A stretch of 40,299 nucleotides of DNA from JBGAPI01 sp044221335 (GCA_044221335.1 JBGAPI010000047.1:1-40299), one strand, 5' to 3'; positions 8,611 through 16,674 are shown, counted from the stretch's first letter. Notes: a model not told the origin generated them from the sequence alone. Made by a program: numbers and translations.

Positions 8611-9851
8611 GGCGATGTCCGCGTCTCGACGCCCTCGGTCAGCTGCCCCTCGAACTTCGACACCACCGCCGTCGCCACCGAGTTGCCGATGACGTTGGTG
8701 GCCGAACGTGCCATGTCGAGGAAATGGTCCACGCCGAGCAGCAGGAGCAGTCCGGCTTCGGGCAGCTTGAAGTGGGAGAGCGTGGCCGCGATGACGACGA
8801 GCGAGGCGCGTGGCACGCCGGCCATGCCCTTCGAGGTCACCATCAGGATCAGCAGCATGGTGACCTGCTGCCCGGCCGTCAGCTCGATGCCATAGGCCTG
8901 CGCGATGAACAGCGTCGCGAAGGTGCAGTACATCATCGAGCCGTCGAGGTTGAAGGAATAGCCGAGCGGCAGCACGAAGGAGGCGACCTTATTGCTGCAG
9001 CCGAAGGACTCGAGCTGCGACAGCGTCTTCGGGTAGGCGGCCTCGGAGGAGGCGGTGGAGAAGGCGAGCAGCACGGGCTCGCGCACGGCGGCGAACAGGG
9101 CGACCGCACGGGGACCGACGATCAGCCGGGCGGCGACGAACAGCAGCGCCCACAGGCAGATGATCGCGAAATAGAACTCGGCCATGAAGGTGCCGTAGGT
9201 CCGGATCACCGCGAACCCGCTCTTCGCCACCGCGGCGGTCACGGCGGCGAACACCGCGAACGGCGCTGCGTACATCACGTACATGGTGAAGCGCAGCATC
9301 GCGTGCGACAGGCCGTCGAGCGCCTCGACCAGCACGTTGGCCTTGTCGCCGATGCCGGCGCAGGCGACGCCGAAGAACACCGAGAACACCACGATCTGCA
9401 GGATCTCGTTCTTCGCCATGCCGTCGACGATCGACGCCGGCACCAGATGCTCGATGAAGTCCTTGGCGGTGATGCCGGTCGCCGCGATGCCGCTGGCCGC
9501 GTTCGCCGCCGGCAATTCGATGCCGAGCCCGTGGCCGGGCTGGAACAGGTTGACCAGCACAAGCCCGAGGGACAGCGACACCAGGGACGCGCCGACGAAC
9601 CACAGGAAGGCCTTGATCCCGACCCGGCCGACGCTGCCGATGTCGCCCATCCGCGCGATGCCGACGACCAGGGTCGCGAACACCAGCGGCGCGATCACCA
9701 TCTTGATCATCCGCAGGAACAGCGTCGTCACCAGGGACAAGGCCTCGACCACGTCCTTGTTCTCCGGACGCAGCTCGTTCAGGGTCAGGCCGCAGCCGAG
9801 GCCCAGGGCGAGTGCCCCCAGGATGAACCACGTCAACTTGTTGCTAGCCAT
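8607..9851 (-). CDS. Dicarboxylate/amino acid:cation (Na+ or H+) symporter, DAACS family
   Basis: A 414-aa inner-membrane carrier of the GltP/DctA/GLT-1 family that imports glutamate, aspartate or C4-dicarboxylates with Na+ or H+. Family signatures are visible: the serine-rich hairpin AFSTASSEAAYPKTL; NLDGSMMYCTFATLFIAQA, the version of the NMDGT cation-binding loop; and DMARSATNVIGNSVATAVVSK in the last helix, which supplies the substrate-binding Asp and Asn. An N-terminal FLRMIKMVIAPLVFATLVVGI segment is typical. In this family a Thr often follows NMDG, but Ser replaces it here. ATG 9851 is well placed for the family. Substrate and coupling ion cannot be settled from sequence. Confidence 0.9.
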   Translation of the reverse strand: MASNKLTWFILGALALGLGCGLTLNELRPENKDVVEALSLVTTLFLRMIKMVIAPLVFATLVVGIARMGDIGSVGRVGIKAFLWFVGASLVSLSLGLVLVNLFQPGHGLGIELPAANAASGIAATGITAKDFIEHLVPASIVDGMAKNEILQIVVFSVFFGVACAGIGDKANVLVEALDGLSHAMLRFTMYVMYAAPFAVFAAVTAAVAKSGFAVIRTYGTFMAEFYFAIICLWALLFVAARLIVGPRAVALFAAVREPVLLAFSTASSEAAYPKTLSQLESFGCSNKVASFVLPLGYSFNLDGSMMYCTFATLFIAQAYGIELTAGQQVTMLLILMVTSKGMAGVPRASLVVIAATLSHFKLPEAGLLLLLGVDHFLDMARSATNVIGNSVATAVVSKFEGQLTEGVETRTSP

Positions 9852-9887
9852 GTCGTCCCCGATTCAACCCAGAAGTGCCATTCGATG

Positions 9888-9914
9888 AGGATTCGCGCCG
9901 CAGGCGCGAATCCT
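9888..9914 (-). terminator. Perfect stem-loop between the NTF2-like gene and the symporter gene
   Basis: AGGATTCGCGCC and GGCGCGAATCCT form a perfect 12-bp stem with a GCA loop. It overlaps the last two bases of the lipoprotein gene ending at 9913 and sits 37 bp upstream of the symporter start. There is no T-run. It may end or protect the smpB-lipoprotein transcript. Confidence 0.5.
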
Positions 9915-10365
9915 AGTCGGACTGGTCGTGCAGGATCCGCCAGCCCTTGCGTTCGCGGACCAGGACCAGTGTGAACACGCCGTGCGGGCGTTCCTTGCCG
10001 CGGGCGAGCTCCCAGTGGCCATAGGCCCAGGCGTGGTCGGCGCCGACCACGTGGATCTCGATCTCGCTGTAGGTCAGCGTGCCCATCGACGCCTTGGTGG
10101 TGTAGCGGCTCTTGTAGCGCGCCAGGGTCGGCGCCCAGCCGCGCTCCTCGCGGCCGTTGGAGACGATCCGCATCTGGTCGGACTTCACGTAGCCGTCGAA
10201 GAAGGCCGCGAGGTCGCCGACGTTCCAGGCGGCGACCTGGCGGTCGAGCTGCAGGCGGACGTCGATCAACGGGTCGCTCTTGCCGCCGCCGCCGAGACCC
10301 GCACAGGCGGGCAGCAGGGCGGCGATGAGGATCGCGGCGGCGCGGAGGCGGGCGGGAGTGGTCAT
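9913..10365 (-). CDS. Putative lipoprotein with an NTF2-like (DUF4440/SnoaL-type) domain
   Basis: A 150-aa protein. Its N-terminus MTTPARLRAAAILIAALLPAC is a signal peptide ending in a lipobox-like LPAC, so it is probably lipid-anchored. The rest looks like an NTF2-like fold of the DUF4440/SgcJ group: LDRQVAAWNVGDLAAFFDGYV, RYKSRYTTKASMGTLTYSEIEIHVVGADHAWAYGHW, then FTLVLVRERKGWRILHDQSD. Such domains may bind small molecules or act as enzymes; the role here is unknown. The start lies 23 bp after the smpB stop on the same strand, so the two are likely co-transcribed. Confidence 0.78.
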   Translation of the reverse strand: MTTPARLRAAAILIAALLPACAGLGGGGKSDPLIDVRLQLDRQVAAWNVGDLAAFFDGYVKSDQMRIVSNGREERGWAPTLARYKSRYTTKASMGTLTYSEIEIHVVGADHAWAYGHWELARGKERPHGVFTLVLVRERKGWRILHDQSD

Positions 10366-10388
10366 CGACGGGGCGGCATCCGATCCGG

Positions 10389-10877
10389 TCAGGCGGGCTT
10401 GTTCTTGGCGCGCAGCGCGCGCTGCTTCTCGCGATTCCAGTCGCGATCCTTCTCGGCGTCGCGCTTGTCGTGATCCTGCTTGCCCTTCGCGAGGCCGAGC
10501 TCGCACTTCACCCGATTGTTCTTCCAGTACAGCGCGGTCGGGACCAGGGTGTAGCCCTTGCGCTCGATGGCACCGACCAGCCGATCGATCTCGATCCGCT
10601 TCAGGAGGAGCTTGCGGGTTCGGCGCGCCTCCGGCACGACATGGGTGGACGCGGACAGCAGCGGCATGATCTGCGAGCCGAACAGGAAGATCTCGCCATC
10701 CTTGACGATCGCGTAGGCCTCGGTGATCTGGCCCTTGCCGGCCCGCAGGCTCTTCACCTCCCAGCCGAGCAGGGCGACGCCCGCCTCGAAGCGCTCGTCG
10801 ATGTGGTACTCGTGGCGCGCCCGCTTGTTGAGCGCGATGGTGCCGCCATCGGCGGCGTCGTTCTTTTTCTTGTTCAT
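10389..10877 (-). CDS. smpB: SsrA-binding protein SmpB
   Basis: The 162-aa partner of tmRNA (SsrA) in trans-translation, which frees ribosomes stalled on broken mRNAs and tags the incomplete peptides. Recognised by IALNKRARHEYHIDERFEAGVALLGWEVKSLR near the start, the central EAYAIVKDGEIFLFGSQIMPL and GYTLVPTALYWKNNRVKCELGLAKGK, and the basic C-terminal tail (KGKQDHDKRDAEKDRDWNREK) that enters the mRNA channel. ATG 10877 matches the family start (MNKKKN...). It is divergent from ratA, which is its common neighbour. No tmRNA gene is seen in this window. Confidence 0.96.
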   Translation of the reverse strand: MNKKKNDAADGGTIALNKRARHEYHIDERFEAGVALLGWEVKSLRAGKGQITEAYAIVKDGEIFLFGSQIMPLLSASTHVVPEARRTRKLLLKRIEIDRLVGAIERKGYTLVPTALYWKNNRVKCELGLAKGKQDHDKRDAEKDRDWNREKQRALRAKNKPA

Positions 10878-10963
10878 CGGGGTCGGGGCGGGGCGAGTCT
10901 GATATTTTGCGGCATGCGCCGCGCAGGCGCGAGCGGGGAACGTCGAATCGTGGTGGAAACGCA

Positions 10964-11392
10964 ATGACCGTGGTGGCACGCAGCGCCCTGGTGCCGCGAC
11001 CGGTGCAGCACATGTTCGACATCGTCAACGACGTGGAGGCCTATCCGCGCCGCTTCGGCTGGTGCCGCGCCGCCAGCATCGTCCAGCGCGAGGCCGACAG
11101 CATGACTGCTCGCCTCCGGGTCCGCTACGGCGGGATGGAGACCGAGTTCACGACCTTCAACCGGGTAGTGCCGGCGCAGTCGATCGGCATGGAGCTGGTC
11201 GACGGCCCGTTCACCCGGTTGCGCGGCGGCTGGGAGTTCACGCCGCTCGGCGAGGTCGGCTGCCGGGTCGGGCTTCGGCTGGACTTCGAACTCGCCGGTC
11301 GCTTCCTCGGCAGTGCGCTGGCAGCCGGCTTCGCGTCGCTCGCCGACCGGATGGTCGACGACTTCGTGCGGGCCGCGTTGGAGGCCGGCTGA
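10964..11392 (+). CDS. ratA: RatA-like START/Coq10-domain protein
   Basis: A 142-aa START-like (COQ10/polyketide-cyclase) protein. In E. coli RatA (PasT) was reported to hinder 70S ribosome formation, and relatives bind ubiquinone-like lipids. The sequence has ARSALVPRPVQHMFDIVNDVEAYPRRFGWC at the start, GMETEFTTFN in the middle and the terminal helix FASLADRMVDDFVRAA, the usual RatA pattern. It is divergent from smpB and two bases ahead of the rnfH-like gene, the standard smpB/ratA/rnfH layout. The start ATG follows GGTGG/GGAAA. Confidence 0.9.
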   Translation: MTVVARSALVPRPVQHMFDIVNDVEAYPRRFGWCRAASIVQREADSMTARLRVRYGGMETEFTTFNRVVPAQSIGMELVDGPFTRLRGGWEFTPLGEVGCRVGLRLDFELAGRFLGSALAAGFASLADRMVDDFVRAALEAG

Positions 11393-11394
11393 GC

Positions 11395-11682
11395 ATGCGC
11401 TGCGAGATCGCCTACGTCGGGCCGGACGTGGCCTTCCTGGAGACGGTCACGCTGCCGGAGGGGGCCGATCTCGCCGCCGCCATCACCGCCAGCGGCTTCG
11501 CGGCGCGCCATCCGGACGTCGTGGTCGACGACGAGCATGTCGGCGTCTGGTCGAAACGATGCGCCTTGTCCACACGACTGCGCGACGGCGACCGCGTCGA
11601 GATCTACCGCGAACTCGTTGCCGATCCGAAGCACGCGCGCCGGATGCGCGCCGAGCGGGCGCCGCTGAGGCGCGGTCGCTGA
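11395..11682 (+). CDS. rnfH: RnfH family ubiquitin-fold protein
   Basis: A 95-aa member of the RnfH family (formerly UPF0125), a beta-grasp/ubiquitin-like fold of uncertain function. Seen: EIAYVGPDVAFLETVTLPEGADLAAAITASG, the VGVWSKRCALSTRLRDGDRVEIYREL core and a basic Arg-rich tail (PKHARRMRAERA). It starts two bases after the ratA stop, so translation is coupled. It converges with bamE, whose stop is 19 bp away. Confidence 0.9.
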   Translation: MRCEIAYVGPDVAFLETVTLPEGADLAAAITASGFAARHPDVVVDDEHVGVWSKRCALSTRLRDGDRVEIYRELVADPKHARRMRAERAPLRRGR

Positions 11683-11701
11683 GCCCTCGGCGAAGCGCGG
11701 C

Positions 11702-12124
11702 TCAGCCGCCGCGCCTGTCTTCCTTCTGGCGCGACTTCGGCACGGAGTCGACGGTGATGTCCTCCGTGCGACCGCGCACCCGGCGGGCGTCGCGCAGGAG
11801 CTCGTCGTCGCGCTTGCCGAAGTAGTCGCCTTCGATCTTGGTCAGGTTGCCGCCCTCGAAATACAGGGTCAGGTCCTTCGACTCGGTCTTGCCGCCGCGA
11901 TGCTGGAGCGTCGTCAGGTAGTCCCAGCGGTCGTCGTGGAACGGGCTCTTCACCGACGGCGAGCCCAGCACCAGCAGCACCTGGCGCTTGGACATGCCGG
12001 GCTTCAGGGCTTCGACCAGCTGCTTGTCGAGGAGGTTGCCCTGGTTGATGTCCTGCTTGTAGATGATCTTGCAGCCGGACAGCGACAGCAGCAGCACGAC
12101 GAGGGCAGCGGAAATCTTGCGCAT
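11702..12124 (-). CDS. bamE: Outer membrane protein assembly factor BamE (OmlA/SmpA)
   Basis: A 140-aa lipoprotein of the BAM complex, which folds beta-barrel proteins into the outer membrane. The signal peptide ends in the lipobox LSGC (Cys at residue 18). The mature part begins YKQDINQGNLLDKQLVEALKPGMSKRQVLLVLGSP, the BamE family hallmark, and continues with FHDDRWDYL and the beta-strand segment LTLYFEGGNLTKIEGD. A charged tail follows. It is divergent from fur, the arrangement known from Pseudomonas and Xanthomonas (omlA-fur). Confidence 0.95.
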   Translation of the reverse strand: MRKISAALVVLLLSLSGCKIIYKQDINQGNLLDKQLVEALKPGMSKRQVLLVLGSPSVKSPFHDDRWDYLTTLQHRGGKTESKDLTLYFEGGNLTKIEGDYFGKRDDELLRDARRVRGRTEDITVDSVPKSRQKEDRRGG

Positions 12125-12245
12125 GGAGGATCGGGGCCTGGAACGAAAGGGCGCGATGATACACTAGGGTTTCATTCGCCAGTCGTTAATCGCGACCGCG
12201 CCGATTCTCCGTTCCGACCGCCCGAGTACACCGAGTCCGACCGCC
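12125..12245. promoter_or_regulatory. bamE-fur divergent promoter region
   Basis: This 121-bp gap must hold promoters for both genes. On the minus strand TATCAT (12161-12156) is a fair -10 box for bamE; its -35 is poor. A lower-GC stretch (12156-12190) is the likely promoter core. I find no convincing 19-bp Fur box. Confidence 0.4.
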
Positions 12246-12662
12246 ATGCCGATGTCCGAATCGCAAGATCTGCGCAAGGCGGGACTGAAGGTCACCCATC
12301 CGCGGGTGCGGATCCTCGAGCTGCTCGAGCACGCCAGCGGCCGCCACCTCACCGCCGAGGACATCTACAAGGCGCTGCTGGCGCAGGACGACGACATCGG
12401 CATCGCGACCGTCTACCGGGTGCTGACCCAGTTCGAGGGCGCGGGCCTCGTGGTCAAGCACAACTTCGAAGGCGGCCAGGCCGTCTACGAGCTCGAGCGC
12501 GGCAAGCACCACGACCACATGGTCGACGTCGACACCGGCAAGGTGATCGAGTTCGTCAGCGAAGAGATCGAGCAGCTGCAGCGTGAAGTCGCGGCCCGCC
12601 ACGGCTACGACATCGCGGACCACAGCCTGGTGCTCTACGTCCGGAAGAAGGCGACGACCTGA
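12246..12662 (+). CDS. fur: Ferric uptake regulator Fur
   Basis: A 138-aa dimeric metalloregulator that represses iron-uptake genes when loaded with Fe(II). The winged-helix DNA-binding domain covers residues ~1-85 (LRKAGLKVTHPRVRILELLEH, then GIATVYRVLTQFEGAGLV). The metal-binding and dimer domain includes HHDHMVDVDTGKVIEF and ends HGYDIADHSLVLYV. It lacks the CxxC of E. coli Fur in this region, as does Pseudomonas Fur, so it would not carry that structural zinc site. The ATG at 12246 is the family start; a second ATG two codons later is possible. Confidence 0.96.
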   Translation: MPMSESQDLRKAGLKVTHPRVRILELLEHASGRHLTAEDIYKALLAQDDDIGIATVYRVLTQFEGAGLVVKHNFEGGQAVYELERGKHHDHMVDVDTGKVIEFVSEEIEQLQREVAARHGYDIADHSLVLYVRKKATT

Positions 12663-12674
12663 ACGGCTGCCGGA

Positions 12675-12694
12675 CCGCGGGCCACAGGCCGCGG
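12675..12694. terminator. Possible two-way terminator between fur and recN
   Basis: CCGCGG repeated at 12675-12680 and 12689-12694 (self-complementary) can pair around an 8-base loop, with GCC/GGC inside it. It lies in the 48-bp gap between two converging genes. There is no T-run, so the call is weak. Confidence 0.3.
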
Positions 12695-12710
12695 GTCGGG
12701 AACCCGGCTC

Positions 12711-14381
12711 CTAGCCGGCGCGTTTCAGCATCTCGGCCGCGTGGGCCCGCGTCTGCGCGGTGATCTCGATGCCGCCCAGCATGCGCGCGACCTCCTCGGT
12801 GCGCTCCTGCGGCGACAGCGCGAGGAATCCGGTACAGGTATGGCCGTCGGCCACCGATTTCCGGACCGCGACGTGCTGGTGCGCCAGCGCCGCGACCTGC
12901 GGCAGGTGGGTCACCGTCAGTACCTGGCGATGCTCGCCGAGCAGGCGCAGCTTGCGGCCGACGATCTCGGCGACGGCGCCGCCGATGCCGGCATCGACCT
13001 CGTCGAACACCATCGTCGGCACGGCGTCGCTGTCGAGCGCGGCCACCTCGATCGCCAGCGCGATCCGGGACAATTCGCCGCCGGACGCGGTCCTTCGCAG
13101 CGGCGACGCGGCGACGCCGGCGTTGATCGCGACCAGGAACTCGACGCTGTCGTCGCCACTGGCGGCGGGATCCGGCTCCACGGCGGTGGCGAGCGCGACC
13201 CGGAAGTCGCCGCCGGCCATGCCGAGCTCGCGCATCACGGTCGCGACCGCGGCGCCCAGCCGGGCGGTCGCCGCCTGCCGACGCCGGGTCAGTTCCGCTG
13301 CGGCCCGGCGGTAGTCGGCCAGCGCCTGCTGCAGCTCGGCATCGATCCGCTCGAGGCGCTCGCCGGCACCGTCGGCCGCCTGGATCTCCTGGTCGAGCTC
13401 CGCCACCCGCTCCAGCAACGCGGCGGCCGGAACCCGGTGCTTGCGCGACAGGGCGTGCAGGCCCTGCAGCTGGCGGTCGACCTCGGCTAGGCGATCCGGG
13501 TCCAGTTCGAGATGATCGAGGCTCTTGCCGAGGCTCGATCCGGCTTCGTCGATCTCGACGGCGGCCGAGGCCAGCAGGTCGACGACGCCGCGCAGTCGCT
13601 CGTCGAAGGGCAGGGCGCGCTCGACCGCCGCCTGCACCGAGCGCAGGAGGCCGAGCACGCTCGGGCCGTCGTCGCCGTCGAGTCCGGCAAGCGCGGCCTG
13701 CAGTTCCGACTGCAGCTCGCCGACATGGGCGAGGCGATGCTGCTCGGCTTCCAGCTCGGCGAGCGCCGTGGGCGACAGCGCCTGGGCGGCGAGCTCGTCG
13801 CGATTGAGTTTCAGGAACTCGATCGCCGTGGGATCGGCCTTGTGTTCGCGGCGCAGCGTCTCGCGCTCGTCCCGCAGGCGCCGCCAGCGGGTGGCGGCGC
13901 GGGCGACGTCGGCGCGGAGCTCGGAATGGCCGGCGTAGGCGTCGACGAGGTCCAGCTGCTGGCGCGGATCGAGCAGCGCCTGGGCTTCGTGCTGTCCGTG
14001 GATCTCGATCAGCCCTGCGGCGACCTCGCGCAGGGTGGCGAGACCGACCGCGGTGTCGTTGACGAAGGCGCGCGAGCTGCCGTCGCGGCGCAGCACCCGG
14101 CGCAGGCGGCAGTGCGGGCCGTCGTCGAGATCGAGCTCCGCGAGCCGGGCCCGCAATTCGGGCAGCCGGGACAGGTCGAATTCGGCCGCGAGCTCGGCAC
14201 GCTCGGCGCTGGCGCGGATGAATCCGGCGTCCGCGCGGGCACCCGACAGCAGCAGCAGCGCGTCGACCAGGAGGGACTTGCCGGCGCCGGTCTCGCCGGT
14301 CAGCGCGGTCATGCCGCCGGCCAGCGGCACTTCGGCCTGCTCGATGATCGCGAAATCGCGGACGGACAGCGTGGTGAGCAT
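12711..14381 (-). CDS. recN: DNA repair protein RecN
   Basis: A 556-aa SMC-like ATPase that acts in double-strand break repair. The N-terminal ATPase half starts MLTTLSVRDFAIIEQAEVPL and has the Walker A GETGAGKS near residue 30. IEIHGQHEAQALLDP follows. Long coiled-coil arms rich in Arg, Glu, Leu and Ala fill about residues 150-350. The C-terminal half has the ABC signature region ASGGELSRIALAIE, Walker B TMVFDEVDAGIGG and THLPQVAALAHQH. The length is normal. It lies next to hrcA but reads away from it, as in many proteobacteria; a LexA box is not obvious upstream. Confidence 0.96.
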   Translation of the reverse strand: MLTTLSVRDFAIIEQAEVPLAGGMTALTGETGAGKSLLVDALLLLSGARADAGFIRASAERAELAAEFDLSRLPELRARLAELDLDDGPHCRLRRVLRRDGSSRAFVNDTAVGLATLREVAAGLIEIHGQHEAQALLDPRQQLDLVDAYAGHSELRADVARAATRWRRLRDERETLRREHKADPTAIEFLKLNRDELAAQALSPTALAELEAEQHRLAHVGELQSELQAALAGLDGDDGPSVLGLLRSVQAAVERALPFDERLRGVVDLLASAAVEIDEAGSSLGKSLDHLELDPDRLAEVDRQLQGLHALSRKHRVPAAALLERVAELDQEIQAADGAGERLERIDAELQQALADYRRAAAELTRRRQAATARLGAAVATVMRELGMAGGDFRVALATAVEPDPAASGDDSVEFLVAINAGVAASPLRRTASGGELSRIALAIEVAALDSDAVPTMVFDEVDAGIGGAVAEIVGRKLRLLGEHRQVLTVTHLPQVAALAHQHVAVRKSVADGHTCTGFLALSPQERTEEVARMLGGIEITAQTRAHAAEMLKRAG

Positions 14382-14773
14382 GGGGCGCGGAGATTACCGT
14401 TTTGGCTGGCGATCGGGAATCGCTGGTCCGGTGCGGAAGTCCCCAGGGTCCGCGTTCAGGGACCCAGCACCAGGGCGTCGGGCTCGGTGGGACCGCCGCA
14501 TGGTCGTCGCCGCGTCTTCGACGCACCCGCGACACCGCTCCGATCCACGGCGGGGCCCAGGGACCAGGGCCCAGGGCTCGGTGCGGTCGGGGCGATGGCC
14601 GCCGCTTTCGTCGGACCGGCCCTGGCATCGCCGGCGTGTCCGGGGAGACCCGGCGAACCGGAGGGGCTCTCCATGGTCCCGCCGGACCTGGGCGCATGCC
14701 CTGGGCCCTTCCCTCGATCCGCATCCCGCCCCATGCCCATTGACACTGCGCCATCGCCCCCTATCTTCAGGCC
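14382..14773. other. recN-hrcA intergenic region with GGGCCCAGGG repeats
   Basis: A 392-bp gap between divergent genes. It holds GGGCCCAGGG twice in direct order (14553-14562 and 14567-14576) and once inverted as CCCTGGGCCC at 14699-14708, so a large stem is possible. CAGGGACC-like fragments recur nearby. I see no gene, no CIRCE (TTAGCACTC-N9-GAGTGCTAA) and no clear recN promoter; the hrcA promoter candidate is at its right edge. Confidence 0.5.
14739..14767 (+). promoter_or_regulatory. Candidate sigma-32-like promoter of hrcA
   Basis: ATTGAC (14739-14744) and CCCTAT-CTT (14759-14767) are 14 bases apart, matching the heat-shock layout CTTGAA-N14-CCCCATnT only loosely. The start ATG is only seven bases further, so a transcript from here would have almost no leader. 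TTGACA at 14740-14745 with TATCTT at 14762-14767 would also serve as a sigma-70 promoter with a 16-bp spacer. Confidence 0.4.
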
Positions 14774-15820
14774 ATGCGCCAGCGCAAGCTCGACCAACTC
14801 GACGCCCGATCCCGGCATCTGCTCCGGACCCTGATCGCGCGCTACATCAGCGACGGGGAGCCGGTGGGCTCGCGGACGCTGGCGCGGCAATCCGGGCTCG
14901 ACCTGTCGCCGGCGACCATCCGCAACGTGCTGGCGGACCTGGAGGAAATCGGCCTGATCGCCGCGCCGCACACGTCGGCGGGTCGGATCCCGACCGCGCA
15001 GGGCTACCGGGTATTCGTGGACCGGCTGCTGGAGGTCGGGCCGCTGGCCGATCCCGACCTCGACCAGATCCGCCGCGAGCTGCCGTCGAGCGCCAGTACC
15101 CAGGACCTGGTCGCCAGCGCCTCGACCCTGCTGTCCGGCATCACCCACTTCGTCGGCCTGGTGACGGTGCCGCGGCGGGAGCAGTTCGCGTTCCGCCACA
15201 TCGACTTCCTGCCGCTGGCGGCCCGCCGGGTGCTGGTGATCCTGGTGTTCGCCGACCACGAGGTGCAGAACCGGGTGGTCGACCTGCCGCGCGACTACGC
15301 GCCGGGCGAGCTCGAGCAGGTCGCCAATTTCCTCAATACCCATTACGCCGGGATCAGCCTGGACGAGATCCGGGCAAGGCTGGTGGTCGACCTCGAGGCC
15401 GCTCGCCACGACATGGACCGGCTGATGGCGACCACCATCCACATCGCCGACGCCGCCCTGCGTTCCGACCGTGGCGAGGACGTGCTGGTCAGCGGGCAGA
15501 CCAACCTGATGGGCGTGCAGGACCTCGCCAACCTCGAGCGCCTGCGCGAACTGTTCGAGGCCTTCACCCGCAAGCGCGAGCTGCTGCGCCTGCTCGAACA
15601 GTGCCAGCATGCCGACGGCGTGCGGCTGTTCATCGGCGACGAGTCCGGCGTCGCGCCGCTCGACCAGTGCTCGGTCATCGCCGCGCCCTACCGCTCGCAG
15701 GGCAAGGTGGTCGGCGTGCTGGGGGTGATCGGGCCGACCCGGATGGCCTACGACCGCGTGATCCCGGTGGTGTCCGCCACCGCGCAGGTGCTGTCGGGAA
15801 TGCTCAACCCGACGACGTGA
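14774..15820 (+). CDS. hrcA: Heat-inducible transcription repressor HrcA
   Basis: A 348-aa repressor that binds CIRCE operators and depends on GroEL to fold. The N-terminal winged helix holds LDARSRHLLRTLIARYISDGEPVGSRTLA and SPATIRNVLADLEEIGLI, followed by HTSAGRIPTAQGYRVFVD. A GAF-like middle domain and the C-terminal stretch CSVIAAPYRSQGKVVGVLGVIGPTRMAYDRVIPVV are typical. It heads the grpE-dnaK region as in Xanthomonas. No CIRCE is visible in this window, so its targets (probably groESL) lie elsewhere. The ATG at 14774 has no ribosome site before it, which fits a leaderless message. Confidence 0.95.
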   Translation: MRQRKLDQLDARSRHLLRTLIARYISDGEPVGSRTLARQSGLDLSPATIRNVLADLEEIGLIAAPHTSAGRIPTAQGYRVFVDRLLEVGPLADPDLDQIRRELPSSASTQDLVASASTLLSGITHFVGLVTVPRREQFAFRHIDFLPLAARRVLVILVFADHEVQNRVVDLPRDYAPGELEQVANFLNTHYAGISLDEIRARLVVDLEAARHDMDRLMATTIHIADAALRSDRGEDVLVSGQTNLMGVQDLANLERLRELFEAFTRKRELLRLLEQCQHADGVRLFIGDESGVAPLDQCSVIAAPYRSQGKVVGVLGVIGPTRMAYDRVIPVVSATAQVLSGMLNPTT

Positions 15821-15864
15821 TCGACGGGATTGGCCGGGCCGCGCCGCTCCGACCTCCCGAAATC

Positions 15865-15980
15865 CCGTCATCGCGAGCGCAGCGAAGCAATCCGGTGCCA
15901 ATGCTTTTCGTCGCGCCCGAGCCATCGAGCGAAGGCGCTGGATCGCTTCGGCGTCGCCACGCCCCTCCTCGCAATGGCGG
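15865..15980. repeat. Interspersed imperfect inverted repeat (MITE-like) between hrcA and grpE
   Basis: The ends CCGTCATCGCGAG (15865-15877) and CTCGCAATGGCGG (15968-15980) are inverted copies with two mismatches. Inside them GCGAAGCAATCC and GGATCGCTTCG also pair. The CGTCATTGCGAG...GAAGC(G/A)ATCC pattern is a common dispersed bacterial intergenic repeat. About 116 bp in all, with no gene; it lies upstream of the grpE promoter. Confidence 0.7.
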
Positions 15981-16033
15981 GACTTCTCGAACGGCCGGGT
16001 CCAAGGGAAGGTCTCGGCCCGCCCTGCGCTATA

Positions 16034-16062
16034 CTTGAGAACTTTTCTGCCGCCCCCACAAT
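16034..16062 (+). promoter_or_regulatory. Sigma-32-like promoter of grpE
   Basis: CTTGAG (16034-16039), a 14-base spacer and CCCCACAAT (16054-16062) resemble the heat-shock consensus CTTGAA-N14-CCCCATnT. It lies about 60 bp before the grpE start and just after the dispersed repeat. Confidence 0.6.
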
Positions 16063-16120
16063 GCGGCGACCATTTCGTTCCACTTTCAGCACGCCGGCCG
16101 CACAGGCCCCGGCGCGAGGA

Positions 16121-16654
16121 ATGTCCATGCACAACGATCACCAGACCCCGCCCGAGGACGGCGCCGACGAGGCCGAACTGTCCCTGGAGACCCCGCTGTC
16201 CGTGGCGCAGGCCGAACTCGCGGCCGCCAAGGCCGAGCAGATGCGCCTGCTGGCCGAAATGGACAACCAGCGCAAGCGCGCGCAGCGCGACCTCGAGGCC
16301 GCGCGCAAGTACGGCGTCGAGCGGCTGGTCGGCGACCTGCTGCCCGTGCTCGACAACCTCGATCGGGCCGTGAAGTCCGAGATCAGCGACATCGCCAAGC
16401 TGCGCACCGGCGTCGACCTCACGATCAAGATGCTGAGTCGCGCGATGGACGGCCACGGTCTCACCGTGCTCGATCCGGTCGGCGAGAACTTCAACCCGGA
16501 GTGGCACCAGGCCGTCAACATGGTCGAGACCGGCGCCCACGCGCCCGGCACCGTCGTCGAGGTCCTGCAGAAGGGCTACCGCCTTCACGACCGGCTGCTG
16601 CGCCCGGCGATGGTCGCGGTCGCGACCGATCCGCCGCCGCCGGAAGACGCCTGA
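16121..16654 (+). CDS. grpE: Nucleotide exchange factor GrpE
   Basis: The 177-aa cochaperone that releases ADP from DnaK. It has an acidic, flexible start (DGADEAELSLE), a long N-terminal helix (AQAELAAAKAEQMRLLAEMDNQRKRAQRDLEAARKYGVERLVGDLLPVLDNLDRAV) and the beta domain with NFNPEWHQAVNMVE and PGTVVEVLQKGYRLHDRLLRPAMVAVA, the GrpE signature. ATG 16121 directly follows a strong GCGAGGA ribosome site; the frame is open far upstream but that part is not GrpE-like. A short gap with its own heat-shock promoter separates it from dnaK. Confidence 0.95.
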   Translation: MSMHNDHQTPPEDGADEAELSLETPLSVAQAELAAAKAEQMRLLAEMDNQRKRAQRDLEAARKYGVERLVGDLLPVLDNLDRAVKSEISDIAKLRTGVDLTIKMLSRAMDGHGLTVLDPVGENFNPEWHQAVNMVETGAHAPGTVVEVLQKGYRLHDRLLRPAMVAVATDPPPPEDA

Positions 16655-16674
16655 ACCGGCGTATCGCACGGCTG

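Noticed and set aside
10366..10963. tmRNA (ssrA) beside smpB
   Set aside because: No tRNA-like Ala ends or tag frame in the short gaps around smpB.
12125..12245. Fur box in the bamE-fur gap
   Set aside because: No stretch resembles GATAATGATAATCATTATC well enough.
14035..16038. A 667-codon frame across the recN-hrcA gap and hrcA
   Set aside because: Low-complexity Arg/Pro/Ala translation that overlaps recN and hrcA in other frames; no coding-type base pattern of its own.
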